Below are positions 25,936 to 35,245 of a DNA stretch of 64,000 nt, piece after piece. The notes below the pieces were generated by a model. That model saw nothing but the letters and a program-made list of their open reading frames with translations, did not search any database and had not been told where the DNA came from. Source of the stretch: Streptococcus suis (GTDB taxonomy: Bacteria; Bacillota; Bacilli; Lactobacillales; Streptococcaceae). A program made the translations under genes and the position numbers. Every line of letters starts with the position of its first letter. Within the stretch, counting starts at the first letter, position 1. The DNA is taken from NCBI RefSeq assembly GCF_002960425.1, contig NZ_POIZ01000033.1, positions 18,426-82,425 on the forward strand, read 5' to 3'.

Positions 25936-27105
25936 ATGAAAAGAATTTTAGAAAAAGCCAGTTTGCTGGCCCTATCCACCATGCTGGTTTCGACATTTGC
26001 AGTTTCACCAGCTATTCCGCAGATGATTGAGCATTTTGCCCAGCAGGGAATTGCAGCGGCCCAGGTGGAAAATTTGATTACGGTGACCTCCTTTGCTATT
26101 ATGGTTACTCTATTGGCAAATGGTCTAGTTGTCCGTTTCTTGTCTGAACGAAACATTATCATTGCAGGGCTTTTGCTTATGGCCATCGGCGGAGCCTTGC
26201 CCATGTTTCTAACTGCTTATCCTCTGATTTTATTGGCTCGTATCTTGCTTGGTTTGGGGATTGGCTTGATCAATGCGCGTGCTATTAACATTATCGGTAA
26301 TTTTTTCACCGGTCAAGAGCGGGTGCAGATGATGGGCTTGCGTGGTTCAGCAGAGGTAGTAGGAAGCGCAGGGCTTACCCTCCTTGTCGGTTGGTTGACC
26401 CAGTTTGGTTGGCAACCTGCTTTTTTGGTCTACCTTTTTGCCTTGGTCATCTTGGCCCTCTTCCTTCTCTTTGTTCCCAAGGAGGAATTGTTGGCTCGTA
26501 TGGAGGTAAAGGTTGAGGAGAATGCGCCCAAGGTCAAACTGGATAAGACCATGTGGATGATGGGCATTTATCTGGCATTTTTAGCCTTCTTTGTTATCAA
26601 TGTCAATACCTTCCTGACCATTCGTATTCCTCAGATTGTTTTGGCAAAGGGCATTGGTACTGCTCAGCAAGCCAGTCTGATTCTCAGTCTTATGCAGGTC
26701 ATGGGGATTGTGGCAGGGACGGTTTTTAGTAGCCTGGTTGGTCGTTTGAAGGGCTGGCTTTTAGCTGTTTCCTACGTGGTCTTTGGACTCGCGGTTGTCG
26801 GCATTGCCTTTGCGGATAATCTCTGGGTGCTGGGACTTGGTGGCATGGTGTCAGGGTTTTTCTACAGCATCATTCTAACCATTGTCTTTAGTCAGGTAAC
26901 AGACCGGGCACCCAAGGCCTTGCTCAATGCAGTCATGACAATCGTCCTTATGGGTTGCAATATCGGTGGTGCCACATCTGCCATCTTGCCGACTTATCTG
27001 GAAAAACTCAATCCAACTCCAACAGGAGCCTTTGGCATTTACGCCATCGGCTGTGCCTTGATAAGCGCTGGCTTGATTTATAATCAACTGAAGAAGTGGG
27101 AGTGA
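25936..27105 (+). CDS. MFS transporter
   Basis: A 389-residue 12-helix carrier with the major facilitator plan: six helices, a cytoplasmic loop with KEELLARMEVKVEENAPKVK, six helices. The A-like loop NGLVVRFLSERNIIIAG lies after helix 2. ATG 25936 follows AAAGGGAG; an upstream TTG frame start overlaps that SD. An extended -10 TGC-TATACT is at 25897-25905. The last codons (K-W-E-stop) lie in sequence homologous to a repeat that continues downstream. Substrate unknown. Confidence 0.85.
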   Translation: MKRILEKASLLALSTMLVSTFAVSPAIPQMIEHFAQQGIAAAQVENLITVTSFAIMVTLLANGLVVRFLSERNIIIAGLLLMAIGGALPMFLTAYPLILLARILLGLGIGLINARAINIIGNFFTGQERVQMMGLRGSAEVVGSAGLTLLVGWLTQFGWQPAFLVYLFALVILALFLLFVPKEELLARMEVKVEENAPKVKLDKTMWMMGIYLAFLAFFVINVNTFLTIRIPQIVLAKGIGTAQQASLILSLMQVMGIVAGTVFSSLVGRLKGWLLAVSYVVFGLAVVGIAFADNLWVLGLGGMVSGFFYSIILTIVFSQVTDRAPKALLNAVMTIVLMGCNIGGATSAILPTYLEKLNPTPTGAFGIYAIGCALISAGLIYNQLKKWE

Positions 27106-27326
27106 GAAAGAACTCGACTGGTCTAAAAAAGAGTTCGTCTTCTCACCCCCGCACAGTTGATTAGGTCAGATTTGGAGTGTAATACACGAATTGCTGAGAT
27201 TTGCTTCGCAAATCTTATCTCCAACCTTTAACAGTCCACAGGACTGTTAAACCCAATCAACCACTGCGCTGAGATGTTGACACGAACTCTGAGTAGTAGT
27301 CGCTGGGCTTGAGCCCAGCCTCTTTT
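27098..27326. repeat. Composite repeat module
   Basis: The left part AGTGGGAGTGAGAAAGAACTC parallels 23608-23630; the right part has AATCAACCACTGCGCTGAGA (also 23819-23838, and inverted near 3773). It contains palindromes AAGATTTGCTTCGCAAATCTT and AACAGTCCACAGGACTGTT and ends with the hairpin GCTGGG-CTTGA-GCCCAGC (27303-27319), which could terminate the MFS transcript. Confidence 0.7.
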
Positions 27327-27334
27327 GGTATAAT
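27326..27334 (+). promoter_or_regulatory. Extended -10 promoter of leaderless GNAT gene
   Basis: TGG-TATAAT with the last T at 27334; the A of the ATG is exactly seven bases later, the expected transcription start. No SD can fit. Confidence 0.7.
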
Positions 27335-27340
27335 ATTCCT

Positions 27341-27967
27341 ATGTTAGAAAACAACCGCTTAAATGAATTAATACTCCGTTTTCCCGAGGATGTTCAGTTG
27401 ATTTTTAAGGATATGATTCCCTCTTATCAGTTGGGCTATGTGGATTATGTCTATCAGACAGATCATTACGCCACCCAAAACCGTCGGATTAAAAATTTGG
27501 CAAAAAATTTCCGAAGAATGGATTATTTTTACATCATGCCCCTGCCCCAGGATCTGGCATTGGAAATTGCTAACCAATGGCGCTATCAACCACCTTTGGA
27601 TGCCTATACGATTAGTGCAAACCCCAAGATTTATGCTGAGATGATTTCGCCTGATGCGCGTGGGGACCGCTTTTTTGCAGTCATCCGTAATGCCGCCCTC
27701 ATGGGCTATTTCTGTATTGACCAAGATGGTGAGACCGTTGACATTCGTTTGGGCATGAAACCGTCTTTGACAGGTCAGGGAAATGGCAGAGCTTTCTACC
27801 AGACTATTGAAGACTATGTAGTAGAGAATGTTCAGCCAGCTAGTATCAAACTGACAGTTGCCGCCTTTCATCAAGCAGCTCAAACCCTCTTTCATGCTCT
27901 TGGATTTACAGAAAGAGAACAGCAAGCAGAATATATCAAAATGGAAAAGAAACTCGTATGCGATTAG
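27341..27967 (+). CDS. GNAT family acetyltransferase
   Basis: A 208-residue protein. The C-terminal half has the acetyl-CoA N-acyltransferase fold: YFCIDQDGETVDIRLGMKPS, TGQGNGRAFYQTIEDYV (pyrophosphate-binding loop Q/R-x-x-G-x-G/A is QGNGRA) and LFHALGFTERE at the end. The N-terminal 90 residues are specific to this subgroup and unrecognised. Leaderless start. It overlaps the following pseudouridine synthase gene by 10 bases. Substrate unknown. Confidence 0.8.
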   Translation: MLENNRLNELILRFPEDVQLIFKDMIPSYQLGYVDYVYQTDHYATQNRRIKNLAKNFRRMDYFYIMPLPQDLALEIANQWRYQPPLDAYTISANPKIYAEMISPDARGDRFFAVIRNAALMGYFCIDQDGETVDIRLGMKPSLTGQGNGRAFYQTIEDYVVENVQPASIKLTVAAFHQAAQTLFHALGFTEREQQAEYIKMEKKLVCD

Positions 27968-28686
27968 ATAAATTTTTAGTGGATTGTGGTGTTGGCAGTC
28001 GAACAGAAGTCAAGAAAGTCCTGAAAAACAAGCAAGTCACAGTTAATGGCCAAGTAGAGACGTCCCCCAAGCAACAGATTGACGAAAAGACGGACCAGAT
28101 TGCAGTAGCAGGCCAGATCTTGAGCCATGAGACCTTTGTTTATTATGTATTGAACAAACCCAAGGGAGTTATTTCAGCAACCGAGGATGACCGTCATCGG
28201 ACTGTCTTGGACCTGCTGGACGATACAGCTCGCCAGAAGGAAGTTTTTCCTGTTGGGCGCTTGGACATCGATACCCATGGCTTGCTCCTCTTGACCAACA
28301 ACGGTCAGCTGGCTCATGCCATGCTTTCTCCGAAAAAACATGTTGATAAACTCTACCGTGCACAGGTTGACGGGATTATGACCCAAGAGGATGTCCAACG
28401 ATTTGCGGCAGGAATGGATCTGAAAGACTTTACCTGTCAGCCAGCCCTGTTGACCATCCTTTCTACAGATGAAGCTAAGCAGACTTCGCTCGTTGACATC
28501 ACCATCCGAGAAGGGAAATTTCACCAGGTCAAACGCATGGTGCAGGCCTGCGGAAAGACGGTGACAGACTTGCAACGATTGACCATGGGGCCTCTTCGCT
28601 TAGATCCCAAGTTAGCGCTTGGAGAATACCGCAGGTTGACTGCTGCTGAATTGAAGCAATTAGAAGTTTTTGGTGTGGAGTTATGA
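27958..28686 (+). CDS. 16S rRNA pseudouridine synthase, RsuA/RluB/E/F family
   Basis: A 242-residue enzyme: N-terminal S4 RNA-binding domain (MRLDKFLVDCGVGSRTEVKK), then the catalytic domain with VFPVGRLDIDTHGLLLLTNNG, where GRLD holds the catalytic aspartate, and HQVKRM downstream. Matches RsuA-type enzymes modifying U516 of 16S rRNA. Start overlaps the acetyltransferase gene and the stop overlaps the next gene, so the three form one transcript. Confidence 0.9.
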   Translation: MRLDKFLVDCGVGSRTEVKKVLKNKQVTVNGQVETSPKQQIDEKTDQIAVAGQILSHETFVYYVLNKPKGVISATEDDRHRTVLDLLDDTARQKEVFPVGRLDIDTHGLLLLTNNGQLAHAMLSPKKHVDKLYRAQVDGIMTQEDVQRFAAGMDLKDFTCQPALLTILSTDEAKQTSLVDITIREGKFHQVKRMVQACGKTVTDLQRLTMGPLRLDPKLALGEYRRLTAAELKQLEVFGVEL

Positions 28687-29201
28687 GAAATATTGAAAAA
28701 ATTTTTCGTGCCCTGCCCTTGATTGTAGTGGCAGGTGCAGTTGTCTATCTTTCGATTTGGATGTGGGTTGATAATGGGGATTGGACCTACATCATTGCGA
28801 GGGTGTCTGGTATGACGGAGAAGCATGCCAATAATTTATCCTTAATTGCCATAGCCATCCAGTCTCTATTTTTTACTTCTGACTGGTTTTATAGTCGCAT
28901 TCGTGCCTTTCTCAATCGTCGGTTAGAACGTACCAAGGGGCTTAATCGGCAGATTTATTTGGGCTATAAGGCTGGCATTGAATTCCTGATGGCTCTGCCC
29001 AAACGAACCATCTTGTTTAGCTTTTACCTACTCTTGACGATTTTGGAAAACCTAGGTGTAATTGATAGTGCCAAAGATTATGCAGTCATTGTCATCTTTA
29101 TCATTGCGGTGGATCGCGTGACCAAAATCTGGCCAGAAGAAAAGCGGAGAATGATGGAGTTTGGTCAGAAGATAAAGAAACGGATAAAGAGTGTGGAATA
29201 A
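28683..29201 (+). CDS. Conserved membrane protein, unknown
   Basis: A 172-residue protein with about four hydrophobic helices (12-28, 50-68, 98-118, 126-146) and a basic C-terminal tail (EEKRRMMEFGQKIKKRIK). ATGA overlap with the upstream synthase gene. No family is recognised and nothing indicates a substrate. Confidence 0.7.
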   Translation: MRNIEKIFRALPLIVVAGAVVYLSIWMWVDNGDWTYIIARVSGMTEKHANNLSLIAIAIQSLFFTSDWFYSRIRAFLNRRLERTKGLNRQIYLGYKAGIEFLMALPKRTILFSFYLLLTILENLGVIDSAKDYAVIVIFIIAVDRVTKIWPEEKRRMMEFGQKIKKRIKSVE

Positions 29202-29224
29202 GCGGAGAGGTGCATAGATATTTT

Positions 29225-29252
29225 AAGAAGGCAGTTTTGTCTTCTTTTTTTG
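29225..29252 (+). terminator. Terminator
   Basis: AAGAAG/CTTCTT stem with a ten-base loop and a T run. Confidence 0.75.
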
Positions 29253-29346
29253 TTAAAAAACTAAACAAAATGTAATATATATATTGCAAAAAGAAAAATA
29301 TAGTGTATAATAAAGTTGTAAAAATGGACAGGAGGATGGCTATGGC

Positions 29347-29565
29347 ATGAAAAATCTTCGGTTAAAGTTAGCGCGTGTGGAAAAAGATATGACCCAAGGG
29401 GACTTGGCAGAGGCTATTGGAGTGACCCGCCAGACCATCGGTCTGATTGAGGCAGGGAAATACAATCCTAGTCTAAGTCTTTGTCTATCGATTTGCCACT
29501 GCCTAGGAAAAAGTTTAGATCAATTATTTTGGGAGGAACCAACTGATGAAAAAAATTGTGACTGA
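29347..29565 (+). CDS. Small XRE-family regulator
   Basis: A 72-residue helix-turn-helix protein: LRLKLARVEKDMTQGDLAEA, VTRQTIGLIEAGKYNPSLSL, then CLGKSLDQLFW. This is the compact YozG/Cro type usually paired with a membrane protein. The SD GGAGG is 11 bases from this ATG and 6 bases from an ATG in another frame (29342) that reads only Met-Ala-stop and whose stop overlaps this start. The gene overlaps the following membrane gene by 20 bases. Confidence 0.85.
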   Translation: MKNLRLKLARVEKDMTQGDLAEAIGVTRQTIGLIEAGKYNPSLSLCLSICHCLGKSLDQLFWEEPTDEKNCD

Positions 29566-30019
29566 TGAACGTGTTCAACAAGAAGAAAACCAAGTCTTTG
29601 CCTGGGTGGGAAAGACCATGAATATTCTTTTGCCCTTCTCATTTCTCATCAAAAGTCTGGTCTTAAAATGGCCGTTTGATACCTATGTTTTTGAACTGAT
29701 TGCCATGTTGGTTGTTTCAGTCTATCTCTTTTATGGCTATTGGAAGAAAGGGCTTGATATGGAAAGAGGAACTACTTGGCAGGGTTATCTTTACTTAGGA
29801 GGGGTGATTGCAGGGACAACGATTGTAATGGCTTGGACCAACTACCAGACCTATGGACAGCATTATTCTGGTGTCTGGGATTGGCATTTTTGGGCGGTGA
29901 TTTTGATATTCCTCGTCTCTGTTACCTGTCTTTGTTTGCTATTGCTGAACATACTATCTTGGGCGAATAAGTACCGTCAGAAGCAGGTGGAAAAAGAGCT
30001 GGCAGATGAACTCGAATAA
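29546..30019 (+). CDS. Membrane protein paired with XRE regulator (DUF6773-like)
   Basis: A 157-residue protein with four hydrophobic helices (about 25-43, 48-65, 79-97, 112-135), a charged N-terminus (TDERVQQEENQ) and a charged C-terminus. Small XRE plus membrane protein pairs are common in Firmicutes, often with the membrane protein controlling the regulator. The DUF assignment is from memory. Confidence 0.7.
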   Translation: MKKIVTDERVQQEENQVFAWVGKTMNILLPFSFLIKSLVLKWPFDTYVFELIAMLVVSVYLFYGYWKKGLDMERGTTWQGYLYLGGVIAGTTIVMAWTNYQTYGQHYSGVWDWHFWAVILIFLVSVTCLCLLLLNILSWANKYRQKQVEKELADELE

Positions 30020-30137
30020 GCAATGGAGTTCTTATCCCCGCTCTGCTATTTCCCGAACAATGCCGAAAAAATCTCGAAAATTCCTTGCTAAGATGAAGGG
30101 CTTGTGTTACAATACCAAAAGCGTAGGTTTTTAAACT

Positions 30138-30219
30138 CATCCCGTGAGGTGAGAAAGACAACAGGAAAATCAATTAAGGGCCTATGACTATGTATATTTA
30201 GAAAGTCTGGGTCTTTTTG
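30138..30219 (+). promoter_or_regulatory. PyrR-binding attenuator of uraA
   Basis: CATCCCGTGAGGTG (30138-30151) fits the PyrR RNA-binding consensus ARUCCNGNGAGGYU except at the two outer bases. Downstream, AAGGGCC..GACT (30176 on) can pair with AGTC..GGGTCTTT (ending near 30219), followed by T, forming a terminator. UMP-bound PyrR would favour termination, lowering permease synthesis when pyrimidines are abundant. Confidence 0.65.
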
Positions 30220-30240
30220 TGTACCCAGAATGGGAAATTT

Positions 30241-31518
30241 ATGAGTACAAAAGCCAATCTTTTGTTTGATGTCCATGAGAAACCAGCCCCGCTTCAAGGG
30301 ATTTTGTTGAGTTTCCAGCACGTGTTCGCTATGTTCGGTGCGACGATTTTGGTGCCGCTGATTCTCGGTATGCCCGTATCGGTTGCCCTCTTTGCATCAG
30401 GTGTCGGGACCTTGATTTACCAAGTGGCCACCCAGTTTAAAGTTCCAGTTTACTTGGGTTCATCTTTTGCCTACATTTCCGCTATGGCGCTTGCTATCAA
30501 GGAAATGGGTGGTGATGTGTCGGCAGCTCAGACTGGTATTTTCTTCGTCGGTTTGATTTATGTGCTGATTGCTGCTCTGGTCAAAGCTATTGGAACCAAG
30601 TGGATCGACAGCCTCCTACCCCCAATCGTTATTGGCCCTATGATTGTCGTGATTGGTCTGGGTCTTGCCAATTCTGCCGTGACTTCAGCAGGCTTCGTCG
30701 CAGACGGCGACTGGAGAAATGTTGTAGCGGCGATTGCAACCTTCTTGATTGCGGCTTTTGTCAATACCAAAGGGAAAGGCTTCGCCAAGATTGTTCCTTT
30801 CTTGATTGCCATCATCGGTGGTTACGTGATTGCCCTCTTCCTTGGTCTAGTTGATTTCAAACCTGTGCTGGAAGCTGCTTGGTTTGAATTGCCAGGTTTC
30901 TACCTGCCATTTGAAACAGGAACCTTCAAATCCTACAATTTCTACTTCGGTCCAGAAATGATTGCCATCCTACCAATCGCAGTCGTGACCATCGCAGAAC
31001 ACATCGGTGATCACACGGTTCTTAGCCAAATCTGTGGTCGTCAGTTCTTGAAAGACCCAGGTCTCAGCCGTACCTTGATTGGTGATGGTGTAGCGACTGC
31101 TGTATCTGCATTTATCGGTGGACCAGCCAATACGACCTACGGTGAAAATACAGGGGTTATAGGTATGACTCGCATCGCGTCAGTATCCGTTATCCGCAAC
31201 GCAGCCTTGATTGCCATTGCCTTCTCATTCTTGGGTAAATTCACAGCCCTTATCTCCACCATTCCAAGTGCTGTACTTGGTGGTATGTCGATCTTGCTCT
31301 ACGGTGTTATCGCCTCAAACGGTTTGAAAGTTTTGATTGAAAGCCGTGTTGATTTCGGTCAAGTCCGCAACCTGATTATCGCGAGTTCAATGCTGGTATT
31401 GGGTCTCGGTGGTGCAGTGCTTAATATCGGTGCCATCACCCTGTCAGGAACAGCCCTCTCAGCCATTGTCGGTATCGTCCTCAACCTCATCTTGCCAAAG
31501 GCAGAAAAGGCTGAGTAA
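30241..31518 (+). CDS. uraA: Uracil permease
   Basis: A 425-residue nucleobase transporter of the NCS2/UraA family with about 14 membrane segments. Family motifs: [15 protein letters not shown] in helix 1, [15 protein letters not shown] (His and Glu involved in uracil binding) and [22 protein letters not shown] 30241 is used, since the upstream frame starts within the attenuator. The SD is weak (GGGAAA). A PyrR-type leader supports pyrimidine transport. Confidence 0.93.
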   Translation: MSTKANLLFDVHEKPAPLQGILLSFQHVFAMFGATILVPLILGMPVSVALFASGVGTLIYQVATQFKVPVYLGSSFAYISAMALAIKEMGGDVSAAQTGIFFVGLIYVLIAALVKAIGTKWIDSLLPPIVIGPMIVVIGLGLANSAVTSAGFVADGDWRNVVAAIATFLIAAFVNTKGKGFAKIVPFLIAIIGGYVIALFLGLVDFKPVLEAAWFELPGFYLPFETGTFKSYNFYFGPEMIAILPIAVVTIAEHIGDHTVLSQICGRQFLKDPGLSRTLIGDGVATAVSAFIGGPANTTYGENTGVIGMTRIASVSVIRNAALIAIAFSFLGKFTALISTIPSAVLGGMSILLYGVIASNGLKVLIESRVDFGQVRNLIIASSMLVLGLGGAVLNIGAITLSGTALSAIVGIVLNLILPKAEKAE

Positions 31519-31535
31519 ATTTGAAAATAGTTGAA

Positions 31536-31559
31536 AGTCAGCTCCAGCTGGCTTTTTTT
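31536..31559 (+). terminator. Terminator after uraA
   Basis: AGTCAGC-TCCA-GCTGGCT with one G-U pair and seven T. Confidence 0.85.
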
Positions 31560-31598
31560 GGAAAAATGGCAGAGCAGCTCAGCTATTTATCAAATCAG

Positions 31599-31627
31599 TT
31601 GACAAAAGAGCCATTCCTTGATAGAAT
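31599..31627 (+). promoter_or_regulatory. rpsO promoter and leader
   Basis: TTGACA, 17-base spacer, TAGAAT. The leader of about 88 bases before rpsO contains GGTTG..CAACC and other short stems, and may be the target of S15 autoregulation known in other bacteria; the structure is not proven here. Confidence 0.8.
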
Positions 31628-31721
31628 AAATGAGGTCCAAAAGGACAAATCTAGCTTTTTCTTGGTTGCAGGTCGCCAACCTGTCACTCGGATCAGGCTC
31701 AAAAACAAAGGAGAACATATC

Positions 31722-31991
31722 ATGGCAATCTCAAAAGAGAAAAAAAATGAAATCATGGCACAATATGCTCGTCATGAAGGCGACACAGGTTCAGTTGAAG
31801 TTCAAGTAGCAGTACTTACTTGGGAAATCAACCACCTTAACGACCACATCAAACAACACAAAAAAGACCACGCAACTTACCGTGGTTTGATGAAAAAAAT
31901 CGGTCGCCGTCGTAACTTGTTAGCATACCTACGCCGCACAGACGTAAACCGTTACCGTGAATTGATTCACTCACTCGGACTCCGTCGTTAA
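31722..31991 (+). CDS. rpsO: Ribosomal protein S15
   Basis: An 89-residue small-subunit protein binding the central domain of 16S rRNA. The start [20 protein letters not shown], the [20 protein letters not shown] helix and the end [13 protein letters not shown] are typical. SD AAAGGAG. Own promoter and terminator. Confidence 0.98.
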   Translation: MAISKEKKNEIMAQYARHEGDTGSVEVQVAVLTWEINHLNDHIKQHKKDHATYRGLMKKIGRRRNLLAYLRRTDVNRYRELIHSLGLRR

Positions 31992-32031
31992 GATAGGATA
32001 CAAAAGTCGTCAAAAACGACTGAAAAATAGG

Positions 32032-32065
32032 AAACTGCCATGTCTTCGGATAGTGGCAGTTTTTC
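32032..32065 (+). terminator. rpsO terminator
   Basis: AAACTGCCA/TGGCAGTTT stem with a UUCG-containing loop and a T run; a smaller stem AGTCGT/ACGACT lies just before. Confidence 0.88.
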
Positions 32066-32326
32066 TTATGTTCCATTATGGAAGTGTAGTGCTCTGAAAA
32101 GCTGGGTGTTCTTTGTTTGAGTGAAGAGTATTCGTTTCGTTCAGTTTTTTATATGGTAGGTTAGATTTTCCCTCAAATTCCTTCCTCATTTCACCACATT
32201 TTCCGTCAAATATGATAGAATAAATAGTATGCGTGGTTTTGTGCAAAAGAGAGTGAAACAAGTTTGTTTGATTGTCTTTTGTAGAAAACACGCAAGAAAA
32301 ATTTTAGAAAAAATAGGAGACAATTC

Positions 32327-34546
32327 ATGTCAAAACAAGTATTTGAAACGGTTTTTGCTGGCAAGAAATTGGTCGTTGAAACTGGCCAGGTTGCCAAACA
32401 AGCCAACGGTGCGGTTGTTGTTCGCTATGGCGACTCAACAGTTCTTACAGCGGCAGTTATGTCCAAGAAAATGGCAACGGGTGATTTCTTCCCCCTCCAA
32501 GTCAACTATGAAGAAAAAATGTATGCCGCAGGGAAATTTCCAGGTGGCTGGATTAAGCGTGAAGGCCGTCCGTCGACCGATGCGACCTTGACTGCTCGTT
32601 TGATTGACCGTCCAATCCGTCCAATGTTTGCGGAAGGCTTCCGTAACGAAGTTCAAGTCATCAACACAGTGCTTTCTTATGACCCAGATGCCTCTGCTCC
32701 TATGGCAGCCATGTTTGGTTCTTCATTGGCATTAGCAATCTCAGACATTCCTTTCAACGGTCCAATCGCAGGTGTCCAGGTCGGCTATGTCAATGGTGAA
32801 CTCATCATCAACCCTGACAAAGCTCAAATGGAAGAGTCTCTCCTTGACTTGACAGTGGCTGGTAACAAGGACGCTATCAACATGGTAGAGTCTGGTGCCA
32901 AAGAATTGTCAGAAGACATCATGTTGGAGGCACTCCTCAAAGGTCATGCGGCTATTCAAGAACTCCTTGACTTCCAAAATCAAATCGTAGCAGCAGTCGG
33001 CAAGGAAAAGGCAGATGTGGAGCTTCTTCAAGTGGACTCAGACTTGCAGGCTGAGATTGTTGCAGCTTACAATGACGATTTGAAAAAAGCGGTGCAGGTT
33101 GAAGAAAAATTGGCTCGTGAAGATGCGACCAATGCCGTGCGCGAGACTGTCATCGCAGCCTACGAAGAAAAATATGCTGAACACGAAGAATTCGACCGCA
33201 TCATGCGTGATGTCCATGAAATCTTGGAACTCATGGAACACGCAGAAGTTCGTCGTTTGATTACAGAAGACAAGGTTCGCCCAGACGGTCGCCGTGTGGA
33301 TGAGATTCGTCCGCTGGATGCAGAAGTGGACTTCTTGCCAAACGTTCATGGTTCAGGTCTCTTTACCCGTGGTCAAACGCAAGCTCTTTCTGTCTTGACC
33401 TTGGCTCCAATGGGTGAAACCCAAATCATCGACGGATTGGACGACGAGTACAAGAAACGCTTCTTGCACCATTACAACTTCCCACAATACTCAGTGGGAT
33501 CAACTGGTCGTTACGGTGCACCAGGTCGTCGTGAGATTGGTCACGGTGCACTTGGTGAGCGTGCTCTTGAGCAAGTCTTGCCGAGCTTGGAAGACTTCCC
33601 TTACGCAATCCGCTTGGTGGCAGAAGTCTTGGAGTCAAACGGTTCTTCATCACAGGCTTCTATCACAGCTGGTACCCTTGCCCTCATGGCCGGTGGTGTG
33701 CCAATCAAGGCACCAGTTGCAGGGATTGCCATGGGTCTGATTTCAGACGGTACCAACTACACTGTCTTGACCGATATTCAAGGTCTTGAGGACCACTTCG
33801 GCGACATGGACTTCAAGGTAGCTGGTACCCGTGACGGGATCACAGCTCTTCAAATGGACATCAAGATTGATGGTATCACGCCGCAAATCTTGGAAGAAGC
33901 CTTGGCACAGGCTAAGAAAGCTCGTTTTGAAATTCTTGATGTGATTGAAGCGACTATCCCAGAAGTTCGTCCTGACTTGGCACCAACCGCACCGAAGATT
34001 GACACTATCAAGATTGATGTAGATAAAATCAAGATTGTTATCGGTAAGGGTGGCGAAACCATTGATAAGATTATTGCAGAAACTGGCGTGAAAATCGATA
34101 TCGACGAAGACGGTCTTGTGGCTATCTTCTCACCAGATCGCGATGCGATTGAACGGACCAAAGAAATCATTGCAGGACTTGTTCGTGAAGCAAAAGTGGA
34201 CGAGGTCTTCCAAGCAAAAGTGGTTCGTTTGGAGAAATTCGGTGCTTTTGTTAACCTCTTCGATAAGACAGATGCCCTGGTCCACGTTTCTGAAATGGCT
34301 TGGACCCGTGTCAATAAACCAGAAGACCTAGTTGAAATCGGCGATATTGTTGATGTCAAAGTTATCAAGATTGATGATAAAGGACGTATTGACGCTTCTA
34401 TGAAGGCTCTTCTTCCAAAACCAGAAGGTTATGTGGAACCAGAAAAACGCGAGCGTTCTGACAGACCACGCCGTCATAAAGACAACAAAGAGAAAAAAGA
34501 CAACAACTTTGGCGAATTTAAATTCCACAAGGTTGAAAAGAAATAA
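32327..34546 (+). CDS. pnp: Polyribonucleotide phosphorylase
   Basis: A 739-residue phosphorolytic 3'-5' exoribonuclease of mRNA decay. Two RNase PH domains (first ending near 230, second with [13 protein letters not shown] and [14 protein letters not shown]), then a KH domain with [13 protein letters not shown] (about 568-580), an S1 domain ([19 protein letters not shown]) and a charged tail rich in Lys, Asp and Arg. Full length. SD TAGGAG. A GATAGAAT -10 near 32214-32222 gives a leader of about 100 bases, where pnp genes are often autoregulated. Confidence 0.97.
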   Translation: MSKQVFETVFAGKKLVVETGQVAKQANGAVVVRYGDSTVLTAAVMSKKMATGDFFPLQVNYEEKMYAAGKFPGGWIKREGRPSTDATLTARLIDRPIRPMFAEGFRNEVQVINTVLSYDPDASAPMAAMFGSSLALAISDIPFNGPIAGVQVGYVNGELIINPDKAQMEESLLDLTVAGNKDAINMVESGAKELSEDIMLEALLKGHAAIQELLDFQNQIVAAVGKEKADVELLQVDSDLQAEIVAAYNDDLKKAVQVEEKLAREDATNAVRETVIAAYEEKYAEHEEFDRIMRDVHEILELMEHAEVRRLITEDKVRPDGRRVDEIRPLDAEVDFLPNVHGSGLFTRGQTQALSVLTLAPMGETQIIDGLDDEYKKRFLHHYNFPQYSVGSTGRYGAPGRREIGHGALGERALEQVLPSLEDFPYAIRLVAEVLESNGSSSQASITAGTLALMAGGVPIKAPVAGIAMGLISDGTNYTVLTDIQGLEDHFGDMDFKVAGTRDGITALQMDIKIDGITPQILEEALAQAKKARFEILDVIEATIPEVRPDLAPTAPKIDTIKIDVDKIKIVIGKGGETIDKIIAETGVKIDIDEDGLVAIFSPDRDAIERTKEIIAGLVREAKVDEVFQAKVVRLEKFGAFVNLFDKTDALVHVSEMAWTRVNKPEDLVEIGDIVDVKVIKIDDKGRIDASMKALLPKPEGYVEPEKRERSDRPRRHKDNKEKKDNNFGEFKFHKVEKK

Positions 34547-34598
34547 GCTGAGTAGACAAGTTCGGTAGCGGGCTTGTCTTTCGCTAGAAGGAGTGACT

Positions 34599-35216
34599 AT
34601 GGGTTGGTGGAAGGACACCATTGAGATTGTAAAAGAAAAAGATCCGGCAGCACGGACCACCTTGGAAGTTCTTTTGACCTACCCAGGTGTCAAGGCCTTG
34701 GCTGCCCACCGCCTGTCCCACTGGATGTGGAAGAAAGGCTTTAAATTGCTGGCTAGGATGCACAGCCAATTTTGGCGTTTTTGGACTAATATTGAAATTC
34801 ATCCAGGCGCCGAGATTGCTTCGGGAGTCTTCATTGACCATGGAGCCGGTTTGGTCATTGGAGAAACCGCCATTATCGAATCAGGTGTCATGCTTTACCA
34901 CGGCGTAACGCTTGGTGGTACGGGTAAGGATTGTGGCAAACGCCATCCGACCGTGCGAAAAGGGGCTCTTGTCTCTGCCCACGCCCAAGTCATTGGCCCT
35001 ATTGAGATTGGAGAAAATGCTAAAGTGGGTGCAGCTGCCGTTGTCCTAACCGATGTTCCAGCAGATGTGACAGTAGTCGGCATGCCAGCTAAAATTGTCC
35101 GTGTGCATGGTCAAAAAGATGAGAAGGTCATTCATGACATGGAAGGTGGTCGTGAACACTACACCACCAAACTGGCAGAGCTGAGAGAAGCCAGCCATCA
35201 TTCGTCGCATTTGTAG
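34599..35216 (+). CDS. cysE: Serine O-acetyltransferase
   Basis: A 205-residue left-handed beta-helix acetyltransferase making O-acetylserine for cysteine synthesis. Hexapeptide repeats run through IHPGAEIASGVFIDHGAGLV, VMLYHGVTLGGTG, KRHPTVRKGALV and GENAKVGAAAVV. The catalytic His-Asp pair is in FIDHG. ATG 34599 lies 5 bases from AAGGAG; the GTG at 34593 is inside that SD. Position before cysS links cysteine supply with its tRNA charging. Confidence 0.95.
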   Translation: MGWWKDTIEIVKEKDPAARTTLEVLLTYPGVKALAAHRLSHWMWKKGFKLLARMHSQFWRFWTNIEIHPGAEIASGVFIDHGAGLVIGETAIIESGVMLYHGVTLGGTGKDCGKRHPTVRKGALVSAHAQVIGPIEIGENAKVGAAAVVLTDVPADVTVVGMPAKIVRVHGQKDEKVIHDMEGGREHYTTKLAELREASHHSSHL

Positions 35217-35245
35217 AGTTGTAAGGGACAAGATTCGGAGGGAAA

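Noticed and set aside
32229..32591. 120-codon ORF overlapping the pnp start
   Set aside because: It runs out of frame into pnp, where pnp has the SD and strong homology; the upstream part is the pnp leader.
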